Origin: Mikania micrantha
Taxonomy: Eukaryota > Streptophyta > Magnoliopsida > Asterales > Asteraceae
Direction of reading: 5' to 3'
Length of the DNA: 64,000 bases
Assembly (NCBI GenBank): GCA_009363875.1
Contig: CM018681.1
Span: 38,519,510-38,583,509 of the forward strand
Both the position numbers and the translations under genes were made by a program. The first letter of the stretch is position 1; every line of letters starts with the position of its first letter. The notes beneath the pieces are model-generated. The model did no database searches. It was not told the origin of the DNA and saw only the letters and a program-made list of their open reading frames with translations. Below, piece after piece: positions 45,880 to 58,662 of this stretch.

Positions 45880-46110
45880 TGATTGGACACGTAGGGTGCA
45901 TAGGATTAATGAACGGTATGAGCGATTAGTGATGAAATATGGACTTGGGTGATGATATAGACACTTGGTGATAATATAAACGCATAGTGATGATACTAAC
46001 ACTTAGTGATAGTATGAACACTTGATGAGGATGAACCATAGGGAGGATATGAACACTTAGTGACAATTAGAGCACTTAGTGATGATATGGACCCTTATTG
46101 ATGATTATGG
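45880..46110 (+). repeat. Degenerate minisatellite in the E leader
   Basis: About ten loose units of 20-22 bases around ACACTTAGTGATGATATGA. Confidence 0.7.
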
Positions 46111-46365
46111 ACATTGAGAATAGCATGGAATTTAGTGAACTTAGACAATTAGGGGAACTCTAATGTCAGGTGAACTTAGACATTAGGTGAACTTAGAAAT
46201 AGGTAAACCTACATGTCAGGTGAACTTAGACATTAGGCGAACCTAATTTTCCAAGGGAACTAAAGATCACTTCACTCAAAATTATCCTATCTTGGATAAG
46301 GTTTGTGAAGTGAGAATATGGTGAAATACATGATACACCCTAAACACTAACAAGGGCATAATCGT

Positions 46366-46453
46366 GGTGCAACGGAACGGTGGTGGGACGGTGTAGGGGA
46401 GATTGCGATCTACCTCTGCATATGCCCTATATATAAGCTTGTTGCGTTGCATC
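46366..46453 (+). other. Structured module copy M11 (E leader)
   Basis: GGTGCAACGGAACGGT pairs with GCTTGTTGCGTTGCATC. Inner hairpin AGGGGAGAT/ATCTACCTCT around TGCG, again compensated; TATGCCCTATATATAAGC follows. Confidence 0.75.
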
Positions 46454-46705
46454 GGGAGGTTGTCAGTGTTGGTATAGGGTGGGAAATGTATAGGACTTAG
46501 GAATAGCTAGCTAATATTAGTTATGACCAACTAGGACACTTAGTATAATATTCGGAAATTTATAAATGTTATGAGTTTAATGACAGATAGGAGAGAAATA
46601 TAGTTCATATATGTAATCCTAACTGTTTAAGTAAACTCATTTGACCATTATTTGTATGCCTTATGTTGTAAACGGTAGTAACATGTTTCTAATTTCTTCA
46701 GAAAC

Positions 46706-49700
46706 ATGCCTCGCCGTCACAACGGAGATGATTCAAACAATGGGGATGCTAACAACAGTAATGCCAACTCCGGCATACAAGAGTTAGCTAATCTTATCTC
46801 TGGACTGGTGAGCCAATTGACTCAGGCTAACCAGAATATCAACCAGAACAGAGGTGGTGCAAACCCTCCAACTTGCACATTCAAACACTTCAACTCCTGC
46901 AACCCCCTGAAATTCACGGGTGCTGAATCGGCCACTGGTCTGCTGCAGTGGTTCGAGAGTATGGAGAACACCTTCATCAACAGCGAATGTCCCGAGAATC
47001 TGAAAGTCCGCTATCCCACCACTGTTTTCCAAAAGAGAGCACTGACTTGGTGGAATGGGGAAAAGCGAACTAGGGGAGTGGATGCTGCACTTGCACTGAC
47101 GTGGACTGAGGTCAAGAACTTGATGACTACTGAATTCTGTCCTCGAAGCGAGATGAGGAAACTGGAGACTGAGTTCTGGGAACTCAAACAAGATAGTGGC
47201 GAGAACGTCATCTATAATACTCAGTTTCATGAGTATAGCTTACTGGTACCTCACATGGTGACACCCTTGGAAAGGGCGATTGAGAAATATATCGGTGGAC
47301 TGCCGGTACAGATTCAGGATACAGTCTACGGGAGCAATCCCAAAACACTTGAGGCTGCAATCCGATTATCTGCAACTCTTACTGACAATCATGTGAGGAA
47401 TGGAACACTCACTAGGAAAGGATACAAGAAGACTGACACCAAGACTGCTGCAAAGGAAGTCAAAACTGAAGTCAAGTCTGAAGCTGCTAGCTCATCCAAA
47501 AGCAGCAACAAGAAGAGAAAGACCAGAAACTTTATGGTCGCTACTCCTGCTGCCAAGTCTGCGCAGCAATCATCAAACAATTCAACTGCCAGGAATTTTA
47601 CTGGGAACACTCCTCAGTGTAATACCTGCCGATATCATCACGCACCAAATTTGCCATGTCGCGTCTGCAACAACTGCGGCAAGTTTGGTCATCTTGCTAA
47701 TGTTTGTCGGAGTGCACCGCAAGCACAAAGGATGCAACAGGCACCGTTTGCACTGCCAGCTCCGCAAGCACAACCTATTCCAGCTGTACCCGTTCGCCAG
47801 GTACCTCAAGCACAGGCAAGAGCCTGCTATGAGTGTGGTGAAGTGGGTCACTTCAGAAATCAATGCCCAAAGTTGACCGGGAACAATCAGAGGGTGGCAA
47901 GAGGCCGGGCTTTCCAACTGAATGCTCCAGCTGCTCAGGCCAACCAGGACGTCGTCAACGGTACATTTCTGATCAACAACTCTTATGCATCTGTCTTATT
48001 TGATTCTGGTGCCGATAGGAGTTTCGTTTCATATGATTTTGAATGCTTGCTTGGTAGAACACGTACATATTTAGATAAACCGTTTAACGTGGAAGTGGCT
48101 GATGGAAACACTATTGATATTGACACTATCATCGTTGGATGTACGGTGAACTTAAATGATCACGATTTCCCAATTGATCTCATACCTATGCATCTTGGTA
48201 GCTTTGACGTTATCATAGGCATGGACTGGTTAGCCACCCACAAAGCGGAGATTGTATGCCATGAAAAGTACATTCATATTCCCTTACCTTCGGGTGAAAC
48301 TTTGAGAGTATTTGGAGAAACTGCTAGTAAAGGTCTTAAGCTAATGTCTTGCACTAAAGCACACAAGTACCTTAGGAAGAAATGTATAGCATTTTTAGCT
48401 CATATTGTGGAGAAGAAAGAGAAAGGAAAGAAGATAGAAGATGTTCCTGTGATACGAGATTTCCCAGAAGTCTTTCCAGATGATTTGCCGGGTCTTCCAC
48501 CAGAACGTCAAGTTGAGTTCCGAATCGACTTAGTACCTGGTGCGAACCCAGTCGCCAAAGCTCCCTACAGACTTGCGCCTTCGGAGTTGCAAGAATTGGC
48601 GAGTCAGCTACAAGAACTTACCGATAAAGGATTTATTCGCCCGAGCCATTCGCCATGGGGTGCACCAGTCTTGTTTGTCAAGAAAAAGGACGGGTCATTC
48701 CGAATGTACATCGATTATCGCGAATTAAACAAACTCACAATTAAGAATCAATATCCACTGCCGCGCATCGATGATCTCTTCGATCAACTTCAGGGCTCGG
48801 CATGGTTTTCAAAGATCGATCTTAGGTCTGGGTATCATCAGCTTCACGTACATGATGATGATATTCCCAAGACAGCTTTTAGAACCAGATATGGCCATTA
48901 TGAATTTTTGGTAATGCCTTTCGGCCTTACCAATGCACCTGCGGTCTTCATGGACCTCATGAACCGTGTTTGCAGGCCATACTTGGATAAATTCGTGATT
49001 GTATTCATTGATGACATTCTGATCTACTCAAAGACCAAGGAAGAACACGAGAAACACCTTAAGTTGGTTTTGGAGATCCTGAGAGAAGAGCGACTGTATG
49101 CCAAATTCTCTAAATGTGAATTTTGGCTTAAGGAAGTTCAATTCTTAGGGCACATAGTCAACGAATACGGTGTTCACGTGGATCCTGCAAAGATCGATGC
49201 TGTGAAGAATTGGAGTACACCGAAGACACCGACGGAGATTCGATCTTTTCTTGGACTTGCCGGTTACTATCGGCGGTTCATCTCGAATTTCTCCAGGATT
49301 GCTGTCCCACTAACTTCTTTGACTCAAAAGAACAAACCATACGAGTGGGGACCAAAGCAAGAAGAGGCATTTCAGACCTTGAAGCAGAAACTTTGTGATG
49401 CTCCTGTCCTGACATTGCCTGATGGAAATGATGATTTTGTGGTTTACTGTGATGCATCCAACCTAGGTCTCGGTTGTGTTCTCATGCAACGGGGAAAGGT
49501 TGTGGCCTATGCATCAAGACAATTGAAGATTCATGAGAAGAACTACACTACACACGACTTGGAACTTGGTGCAGTTGTGTTTGCTTTGAAGATATGGAGA
49601 CATTATCTTTATGGCACGAAGTGTGTAGTCTTTACTGATCATAAGAGTTTGCAACATATTCTGAATCAGAAAGAGCTCAATATGAGACAACGGATATGGG

Positions 49701-51265
49701 TTGAACTGTTGAATGATTATGACTGTGAAATTCGCTACCATCCTGGTAAGGCGAATGTAGTAGCAGACGCGCTTAGTCGCAAGAGTCAAGTTCAAATCCA
49801 TAGTGTCCGAGTGCACAATAATCTCCGAAATGATGTTCTCACGGCCCAACAACACTCATTAGCTCAAGATGAATTGAAAAATGAGATGTCCTGCGGGGCT
49901 GAAATTTTATTGGAAACTAAGGATGATGGTTTGATGTATTACTTGAACCGGTTGTGGATACCGAACCATGGTGATCTTAGGATGGTGATTATGAATGAAG
50001 CTCATAAGTCTCGTTACTCAGTCCATCCAGGTTCTGACAAGATGTACCAAGACCTTAGGGGCTTGTACTAGTGGCCTGGAATGAAGAAGGACATTGCTGA
50101 ATATGTGTCTAAGTGCCTTAACTGTGCGAAAGTCAAGGCAGAACACCAGCGACCTTCTGGATTGTTAATACAACCTGAAATACCGATGTGGAAGTGGGAG
50201 AATATCTCCATGGATTTCATTACCAAACTCCCACGAACCACAAACGGTAAAGATAGTATATGGGTAATTGTTGATAGATTAACCAAGTCGGCTCATTTCT
50301 TACCGATACGCGAAACTTACCCGGTGCGGAAGTTAGCTCGTATCTACATTGATGAGATCATTAGCCGACATGGTATTCCCTTAAGCATAATATCGGATCG
50401 TGATGCTCGCTTCACGGCACGATTTTGGGAATCACTACATGAAGCTTTTGGAACAAGATTGGATCTTAGCACTGCTTATCATCCTCAAACGGATGGTCAA
50501 ACGGAGCGAACTATTCAAACCTTGGAAGATATGTTAAGAGCTTGTGTCATCGACTTCGGTGGCAACTGGGATAGCCATCTACCATTGGTTGAGTTCTCGT
50601 ATAACAACAGTTATCACGCGAGCATTGGTATGGCACCGTTTGAAGCTCTTTATGGCAGGAAATGTCGGTCACCTATTTGTTGGACCAAGGTCGGCGATTC
50701 GCAGATTAATGGTCCCGAGATTATTCAGGAAACGACTGACAAAATCCGCCAGATCCGTGACAATCTGTTAGCTGCTCGCAGTGGACAGAAAAGCTATGCG
50801 GATAAACGAAGAAAACCTTTAGAGTTTGAAGTGGGAGATATGGTATTGCTCAAGGTATCGCCTTGGAAGGGCGTTGTTCGATTTGGGAAAAAGGGGAAGC
50901 TCGCTCCACGTTATGTTGGCCCTTTTAAGATCCTTGAACGGATCAGAAAGGTTGCTTACAAATTAGAACTTCCTTCTGAACTTAGTAACGTGCACCCGAC
51001 GTTTCACGTGTCCAATCTAAGAAAGTGCTTAGCTGATCAGGATCTTCAGGTACCACTAGATGACATTCGCATTGACGATACCATGCACTTTGTTGAAAAA
51101 CCAGTGGAGATAATGGATCGTGAGGTTAAACAGCTCAAACGCAGTAGAATTCCAATTGTCAAAGTACGTTGGGAATCGAAGCGGGGTCCAGAATTCACAT
51201 GGGAGCGGGAAGATCAGATGAAGCTTAAGTACCCGCATTTATTTATTACGGTCACTCCAAGTTGA
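46706..51265 (+). pseudogene. E gag-pol polyprotein, one in-frame stop
   Basis: A single frame of about 1518 codons, broken once by TAG at 50069-50071 (codon 1122) in the integrase zinc site, where Trp is expected. Domains by residue: gag about 80-195 (LLQWFESMENTF, ALTWWNGEKRTRG); knuckles CNNCGKFGHLANVC near 315 and CYECGEVGHFRNQC near 375; protease VLFDSGADRSFVS near 430; RT 640-830 with VFIDDILIYS near 767; RNase H near 910 (VVYCDASNLGLGCVL); integrase from 1105, with MDFITKLPRT, SDRDARF and DGQTERT giving the acidic triad; chromodomain about 1463-1518 (VKVRWESKRGPEFTWE). RT has MYIDYREL where the D and C copies have MCIDYREL. The start follows a probable splice acceptor. Rescue by readthrough is possible but unproven. 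Confidence 0.93.
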
Positions 51266-51299
51266 ATTTCGGGACGAAATTCCTTTAACTAGGGGAGAC
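51265..51299 (+). other. E stem-loop and polypurine tract
   Basis: AATTTCG/CGAAATT around GGA (51265-51281) overlaps the stop codon; AGGGGAGAC (51291-51299) abuts the LTR. Confidence 0.8.
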
Positions 51300-51627
51300 T
51301 GTAACATCACTGTACTTCCGGTTATCCGTACGTCCGTACATCCGTACGAATGTACTGTTACGACCGGAGATTTATTAATTATTAATGATTATGAAATTGT
51401 TGACTTACATTATTGATATTATCACTGTACTGGTATACATGTTATAGCACATTTATTGTACGCATAAACCACGGGAAGTTTAGTTGTAATTCAACTACAC
51501 AGACCCGTAGTGTTTATCGCAGTTACTTATTACTGATGATGAAGGATTATTTGTTGAGAATGGATTTGGGATGGAACTGGGAGTTTGTTTGAGTCTGGTT
51601 ACTAAACATAGTCAAGGACCCATGGAC

Positions 51628-51720
51628 ATGGTTTATCGAAATAGCGGCGGGACGGTGGCTAGGGCAGTTGCGACTGACCCTTACATATGCCCTATATATA
51701 TGCATATTTCGGTCTATCAT
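51628..51720 (+). other. Structured module copy M12 (E 3' LTR)
   Basis: Identical in its stems and core to M8 in the 5' LTR; not independent evidence. Confidence 0.7.
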
Positions 51721-51869
51721 GGATGTGTCAGTGACTAGGGTTTAGCGGGTTTTGGTTTAGGAAATGATAATATTAAAGTTATTAAATAATGGGAGTTATT
51801 TACGCGATGTGAGGTTACGAACAATAATTAAACGCGGGTATTGATTCAGAAACATTAACTTAATAATGT

Positions 51870-51897
51870 ATTCGCGTGGGTGACGATTCACACGAAT
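51870..51897 (+). other. GTGACGAT hairpin (E 3' LTR, first)
   Basis: Same sequence as the copy at 42216. Confidence 0.7.
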
Positions 51898-51973
51898 ATA
51901 ATTATTAAGAATAATGTTCTAAAACGATATTCCATAAATCATTGATCAAATCGAAATACGGTACGAGCATCGG

Positions 51974-52001
51974 ATTCGCAAAGGTGACGATCTTTACGAA
52001 T
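51974..52001 (+). other. GTGACGAT hairpin (E 3' LTR, second)
   Basis: Same sequence as the copy at 42320. Confidence 0.75.
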
Positions 52002-52856
52002 ACGTACGCGAGTAACGCGTTTCGACGAGATAATTAAATAATATCGAACGATATTAATTTAATAAATTAAAACTAAAAAATATTTATTAGGAATCACAAC
52101 TTAAATTAAATTGGGATGATTTAATTTATTAAACAATTATTTAACGATAATAAAACGAAAGCGATTTACGAAATAATTTACTTAAACTTATTTTATTTAT
52201 GCAAAACCAATTTATTCAAAATGAGTTATGGTTTTAAATAAATTACAGTAAGAAAACTGAGCATGTTGTTACAGTTCGCAAGTATTAAACGAGAATCTTT
52301 TTCGAGACCAAGATTTGTTTTGAAAATAAATTTAATTAATGACACCCTATTATTTAAACACTTTATGTTAAATATGTGTCACGCGTAAAAACCGAACATT
52401 TAATGTTTAATATCGCGATAAAAACGAGACCGGGAGCGCGTGATTAATACGCGATATAAGGAAGAAGAAGCTTTCTTCTTCCTCATAACACCCAACTACA
52501 CTCTCTCTCTAAAAACACACACACACCCCTTCTCTACCTTCTCTCTAACTTTCCAAGCTCGTTTCTTGACGGATTCGCGAGATCGTTGCGGCTACGCGTT
52601 CGTGAGATTGAGAGGAACAAGATCATACAAAGAAAGCTCACGTTTCAGCAACAAACCGAGGTAAATTTAAGATATTATTTTCGGTTTTGTAGTAGATCTC
52701 AAATCCTTGCCTTGCTAATGTAGTAATCGACCTAGAACAAGTGTAAAACACCAAATCGAGTTGTTAGATATCATGTAGAAGCCACATATAGTGCGAATCT
52801 GCTGGAACTGAAGATGATGATGTTGGAAATGGCTGCTTCGCGACACAGCAAGGGGG

Positions 52857-53165
52857 CCGAACCCTGCAACCCCCAGCCGAACCCTCCTGCTGTTAGGTGA
52901 ACGAACCTTATGGTTCGTGAGCCTCATGACCGCGAACCCTGGTGCCACGAGCTTGTAGCCGAACCCTACCATGCAGCCACCCTTTGCTAACGAACCTTAT
53001 GCTTCACGAACCATAGCCAGCGAACCCTATACTCACATGCAACGAACCCTTGAGTTGGGCCGAACCATGGGCTGCGAATCCATGCAGCGAACCCTTCTCG
53101 GGGGTGGCCAAACTTGTTGCGTCATGATTAACCGAACCTAAGGGGGGGAGGGCTAGAGGTTCGCT
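52857..53165 (+). repeat. CGAACC word tract (E 3' LTR)
   Basis: Counterpart of 43205-43506, with a few substitutions inside the words (one CCGAAC has become CCAAAC). Confidence 0.9.
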
Positions 53166-53964
53166 GGAAATTAAGGAAACTTAAACATTCTAATGAAGGG
53201 TTAAAGATGAGTAAGGAATATTATAACGATTTACGTGCATGTATGCATGAAGATTTAATCACCACCTTTTCTTAATATGATAAACTACGAAATTGGTATA
53301 ATGAGAAACAATTATGAAAATAAGGTAAACATTGATCCTCTTAAATCTTGAACTTGATCTTTTTCATACATGTAAATTAGAGTTGGTTGAACCATAAAAT
53401 GACCATGTACGAGTTAATGGGTATATGACTAGAATTATCATCTTGGAATACATATGTTAAGGAATCACACATAAGATAACATAATTGGCTTCTATTGCTA
53501 ATTTACCTAACTCACAAGTTAAACCATAGGTTGATAATAATTAATTATAAGATGTTAACATCTCATATTAAAATTAGGCAAAATAACTAAGTTAGCAAGA
53601 TGCTATGGAGTTTAAGTAAACCTAATGAACACTAAACAATGATGAAACATATATACTCACAAATGCAAATACTAAATAATCACAGATTGTTGAGTTGACT
53701 TGAGTTACGCACGCGAGCGCGCATTATTAGAGAACACTGATTCTAAGGACTTCAGGTGAGTTCTCATAACCTCCCTTTCTTTAAACTGTTTTAGTTTTAA
53801 AACTCGGAGGTGAAACATGTATACCGGTTTAAATATTATTTTGATAACACAAGGATAATACCTGTTTATCATTATGATATTCATATTATGAATTATCACT
53901 GATTGTCATTATTATTCATCCGTGTAAATATTGTTATTGATTTTGGTCAATAACAAAGATTACA

Positions 53965-54190
53965 TGTATTGTCACGTGGATGATTTCCACATCCGTGAAT
54001 CATTGCCTTTGACTTCGGTTAATTGCTTTGACTTCATGTATTGTCACGTGGATGAGTTCCACATCCGTGAATCATTGCTTTTGACTTCGGTTAATTGCTT
54101 TGGATTCATGTATTGTCACGTGGTTAGCTACCACACCATGAATCATGTATTTAACTTATGTTAATTACATAATGATCATGTATAGTTACG
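53965..54190 (+). repeat. 72-bp tandem repeat with G-boxes (E 3' LTR)
   Basis: Units at 53965, 54037, 54109 and partly 54179; the first three carry CACGTG here, including the one that is CAAGTG in the 5' LTR. Confidence 0.85.
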
Positions 54191-54837
54191 AACATTATTT
54201 GAGAATATGATTGATGAGATTGGTTGATTTGTTGTGGATTGATTATCTATAGTTGATTATGATTATTTGAAATTGACTATGTTTGATTTGGTTATGTGGG
54301 TATGTGAATTTGTAAGTGTTTGATTGTTGAATTGGTGGATGTGTGTTTGATTATCTCATACAGGTATTCATATGGATTTTCTCAAGGAGATCATAAGTCT
54401 TACTCTCGTTTTAAACAAAGCATTTTATTAAACTATTTTAAAACACCAACTTTCAAACTCATTTTTGTAAAACATTTTTGAGTATAAAAACTTATGATTA
54501 CTCACCAACTACTTTTGTAGTTGACACTTGATTTTCTTACATGTTTCAGGTGATGGAGACAAGTAGGATGAAGAGAGGATCTCTTCTATTTTGGACATCA
54601 TCATATAGGCTCTTGGACTTAGTTAATTAACTAAATTTCTGGCGATTAGAGTTTAGTTAGTTTAACTAATTCTTTTGTGTAATTGATGTATTGATTCATG
54701 ATGAACATGATTTTTGTGTAATGATGTTGTTTGCTTAAATGATATATGATGATTGAATTAGATGCCCACGAGCTTTTGAACAATCTACACATCCCTCGTG
54801 GCATCCTGACGTTTCCGCCGCCGGTCGGGGTGTTACA

Positions 54838-54842
54838 GAGTG
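54838..54842 (+). other. Right target-site duplication of E (GAGTG)
   Basis: Exact repeat of 41641-41645 directly after the LTR end. Confidence 0.93.
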
Positions 54843-57838
54843 ATCGTGTATTGGAAGTTCGTGGGGATCAAGCGAAGCGAAGTGTCAAAATCATATCCTG
54901 CATAAAAGCGCGTAAGTGTCTATAGAAGAAATGTATAGCTTTCTTGGCTCACGTGGTGGAGAAGGAAAAAGACAAGAAAACGATACAAGATGTGCCGATA
55001 GTAAAGGAATACCCCGATGTGTTTCCTTAAGACCTACCTGATTTGCCACCTGTGCGACCGGTAGAGTTTTGCATTGATTTGATTCCTGGAGCAACACCTG
55101 TTGCTAAATCTCCTTACAAGTTAGCACCTTCAGAGATGCAGGAATTATCAAATCAAATTCAAGAGCTACTCGACAAAGGTTTCATACGACCGAGCTACTC
55201 ACCTTGGGGAGCTCCAGTTTTGTTCGTAAAGAAGAAGGATGGATCCTTTCGGATGTGCATAGACTATAGGGAGCTAAACAAACTAACAATCAAGAATTGG
55301 CATCCATTACCGAGGATTGATGATTTGTTTGACCAACTACAAGGAGCTCAGTACTTTTCGAAGATTGACTTGCGGTCTGGATACCATCAGCTCAGAGTGC
55401 AAGACGAGGACATACCAAAGACGGCGTTTAGTACCAGATACGGGCATTATGAGTTTATGGTGATGCCTTTTGGATTGACGAATGCACCCGTAGTTTTCAT
55501 GGAACTCATGAACCGAGTGTGCAAGCCGTACTTAGATCAATTTGTTATTGTTTTTATTAATGACATATTGATCTATTCCAAAAGCGAAGCAGAGCACGAA
55601 CAACATCTTAGAATGATCGTGGAACTGTTGAAGGAAGAGAAACTCTATGCCAAATTCTCCAAGTCTGAATTCTGGTTAAAAGAGGTTCAATTTCTGGGTC
55701 ATGTAGTCAACAGCGAGGGAATACATGTAGATCCTGCCAAGATCGAAGCCATAAAGAACTAGGATACTCTGAAGACACTGACGGAGATACGTTCCTTTCT
55801 AGGCCTAGCAGGTTATTAAAGAAGGTTTATCTCAATGTTTTCTAAGATAGCCATGCCACTCACCAAGTTAACACAGAAAAGCGAGAAGTTTTGGTGGGAA
55901 CAGAAACAAGAAGATGCCTTTCAGACTATGAAGCAAAAGCTATGTAATGCTCTAATGTTATCTCTCCCATACGGTTGTGATGACTTTGTAGTGTACTGTG
56001 ATGCATCCCATCAGGGACTGGGCTGTGTGCTAATGCTGCGGGACAAAGTTATCGCATATGCTTCGAGACAACTGAAGATTCATGAGAAGAACTATACTAC
56101 TCATGATCTAGAATTGGGAGCAGTGGTATTTACATTGAAGATTTGGAGACATTACTTATATGGCACCAAGTGTACCATATTTACTGATCACAAGAGTATG
56201 CAACACATATTCGATCACAAGGAACTCAACATGCGACATCGACGTTGGGTTGTACTTCTGAATGATTGCGACTGTGTAATCAAGTACTATCCGGGCAAGG
56301 AAAACGTTGTAGCTGATGCCTTGAGTCGGAAGGAACGGGTCAAACCCTTGCACGTCAGAGCAATGGGGATGATTGTGCAGACAAGCTTACATGACAACAT
56401 TATTCAAACACAACAAGAGGCTGTTGAATTAGGATACTTGAAGAAAGAACTAGATTGTGGAGCAGAGAAGCAACTTGAAACAAAGCCAGATGGAATCATC
56501 TACTACAAGGAACGGGTATGGATTCCTGCAGTGGATGAATTGAGAAAGCTTATCTTTGATAAAGCACACAAGACCAAGTACTATGTGCATCCCGGTGCTG
56601 ATAAAATGTACCAAGACTTACGGGCATTTTATTGGTGGCCGGGTATGAAGAAAGACATAGCCGAGTACGTTGGTCGATGCCTTACGTGTGCCAAAGTAAA
56701 GGCGGAACATCAGAAACCGTCAGGTTTACTGGAACAGCCTGAAATTCCACTTTGGAGGTGGGAACAGATAGCTATGGATTTTGATACCAAGCAGCCCCGC
56801 ACTTATAGTGGTCATGACACTATTTGGGTTATCATTGACCGATTAACCAAATCTGCTCATTTATTGCCAATGCGAGAAACTTACACGATGGACAAACTGG
56901 CAAAACTCTACACCAACGAGATAGTGGTACGCCATGGTGTGCCATTGTCTATCATCTCATATCGTGATAGAAGATTTACGTCGAGGTTCTGGCAATCATT
57001 GCATAAATCTCTAGGGATACACTTAAATCTGAGTACAGCTTACCACCCACAAAGGGATGATCAGAGCGAACGTACTATACAGACCCTGGAGGACATGTTG
57101 AGAACCTGTTTTCTAGACTTCAGTGGGAATTGGGATTCTCATTTACCACTGATCGAATTCTCCTACAACAACAATTATCGTAGTAGCATCGGATGTGCAC
57201 CGTTTGAGGCTCTTTATGGTCGAAAGTATCGATCACCTATCTGTTGGTCTGAAGTGGGAGATAATAAAATAACCAGACCAGAACTCATTCAAGAAACTAC
57301 AAACAAAATTGCTCAGATACAACAACGACTACAAGCAACCCAAAGCAGACAAAAGAGCTATGCTGACAAACGGCGCAAGACGTTGGAATTCCGATTGGGA
57401 GACCGCGTCATGCTAAAGGTATCCCCATGGAAAGGCGTAGTCCGTTTTGCAAACAAAGGCAAACTAGCACGGTACGTGGGACCGTTCGAGATCAACGAAC
57501 GTATTGGTCCTGTGGCGTACAGACTTAGATTACCTGATGAACTCAGTGGTGTACACGACGTGTTTCACGTCTCAAACTTAAAGAAATGCCTTGCGAACGA
57601 ATCACTCGTTATACCAGTTGAAGAAATTCAATTGGACGAACACTTACACTTTGTCGAAGAACAGTTGGAGGTTATGGATCACAAGGTTAAGAAACTGAGG
57701 CGAAGCCGTATCCCGACTGTCAAGGTTCGTTGGAACTCAAAGCGGGGACATGAGTTTACTTGGGAACGCGAAGATCACATGAAGTCTAAGTATCCCCAAC
57801 TGTTTAAAGAGGAAGTCGTACCGGGTAACGATTCTTAA
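54838..57838 (+). pseudogene. D pol: RT, RNase H, integrase, chromodomain, broken
   Basis: Continuation of the D frame after the E insertion. Stops at 54923 (TAG) and 55028 (TAA) precede RT (FRMCIDYRELNKLTIKN). The RT active site reads VFINDILIYS: one catalytic Asp of the DD pair is Asn. TAG at 55760 and TAA near 55817 follow. From 55835 a 667-codon open frame covers RNase H (FVVYCDASHQGLGCVL), integrase and chromodomain (VKVRWNSKRGHEFTWE). In integrase the second acidic residue is lost (ISYRDRRF in place of ISDRD) and TDGQ is RDDQ. Long open frame but enzymatically dead. It ends GNDS just before the polypurine region. Confidence 0.9.
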
Positions 57839-57872
57839 ATTTCCGGACGAAATTTCTCTAACAAGGGGAGAC
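57837..57872 (+). other. D stem-loop and polypurine tract
   Basis: AAATTTC/GAAATTT around CGGAC (57837-57855) and AAGGGGAGAC (57863-57872). The loop is larger than in C and E but the arms still pair. Confidence 0.75.
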
Positions 57873-58149
57873 TCTAACATCAGTGCCGGAAGCGTTACCG
57901 GAATAATGATCTCTACAGCAACTTGCACAGTAACTCAGGTACAAACTACGTGAACTATGTATATGCTATTGACATTTGATGCTTAACACTAAACTATTAT
58001 TTAAATCTCACGGTTTAACAGTCAGAAACACAACAGACAACACAGAACTGTCACGCAGATGCTTGATTTAATGCTATTATGTATAAACGTATGCGAGGTT
58101 AACAAAACAAAACCCTAACAGATGTCATTCCAGAATGCTAAACCGACGA

Positions 58150-58181
58150 ATTATTCGTATAGGCGACGATCTGTACGAATA
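58150..58181 (+). other. GCGACGAT hairpin (D 3' LTR, first)
   Basis: TTATTCGTATAG and CTGTACGAATAA pair over 12 positions; the loop has GCGACGAT, one change from the usual. Confidence 0.75.
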
Positions 58182-58257
58182 AATTTAAAAGTTTAATGTT
58201 TTGAAATGATAACTGAAAAGTAGAAAACAAGAATCAGAAAGTGAAACCAACGCTGTG

Positions 58258-58283
58258 TTTGTTTGGGTGACGATTCGAACGAA
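58258..58283 (+). other. GTGACGAT hairpin (D 3' LTR, second)
   Basis: TTTGTTTGG and TCGAACGAA pair over nine positions when G-U pairs are allowed. Confidence 0.65.
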
Positions 58284-58653
58284 TACGCTCGAAGGCGACA
58301 CGTTCTGACGAAACGATAACGAACATCGAAACGAACGATAATACTGTAAGAAAGTTGAATATTAAATATTTATTAGTGATCACAATCTTTTAGAAATTTT
58401 AAAAATAAATTCATTTTAATTAAATTACATAGAATACGTGCAATGGACGCGAGTTAACAAAACGTTTAAAATAATCGATCTCAATAAAATAAGTCAAGAA
58501 AAATAATATTAAAACATTTACTAGGAATAACCACCTTTAAAAATAATTCAAGTAAACTCTTTTTATTTAATTTACAAAAGACGCGCGTAACGTGCCGGAA
58601 ACGCGACAGAAATGAGAATCGAGCTACGAAATTGAACCCGAACATGCACGGAG

Positions 58654-58662
58654 TATAAAAGG
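58654..58662 (+). promoter_or_regulatory. TATA box of the D 3' LTR
   Basis: TATAAAAGG about 780 bases into the LTR, followed by TCTCTCTCTC near 58690. Confidence 0.65.

Larger units (their letters stand above)
45199..46705 (+). other. E leader
   Basis: 1.5 kb of non-coding DNA before gag, with three module copies (M9-M11), a minisatellite of ACACTTAGTGATGATATGA-like units (45880-46110) and GTGAACTTAGACATTAG repeats (46140-46260). It ends with TTTCTAATTTCTTCAG four bases before the gag ATG, a probable 3' splice site. Confidence 0.75.
41646..54837 (+). mobile_element. Chromovirus E (Del/Tekay-like), complete
   Basis: A 13,192-base element with two LTRs of 3538 bases each, primer site, 1.5-kb leader, one long gag-pol frame, polypurine tract and GAGTG target duplications. 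It is inserted in the protease-RT region of D. LTR copies differ by about 30-35 substitutions and two compensating 1-bp indels by eye, near 1%. The only coding lesion I see is one stop in the integrase zinc site, so it was probably mobile recently. Confidence 0.95.
51300..54837 (+). repeat. E 3' LTR (3538 bp)
   Basis: Same layout as the 5' copy: module M12, hairpins, CGAACC tract at 52857-53165, 72-bp units from 53965, acceptor-like TTTCAG|GTGATGG at 54549. Unlike the 5' copy it keeps AG at that site. Confidence 0.93.

Noticed and set aside
25761..46453. Module as a hammerhead, twister, HDV-like or hairpin ribozyme
   Set aside because: I could not place the conserved hammerhead core (CTGATGA, GAAA) or a convincing match to the other classes. 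Self-cleavage is therefore not claimed; a covariance-model search is needed.
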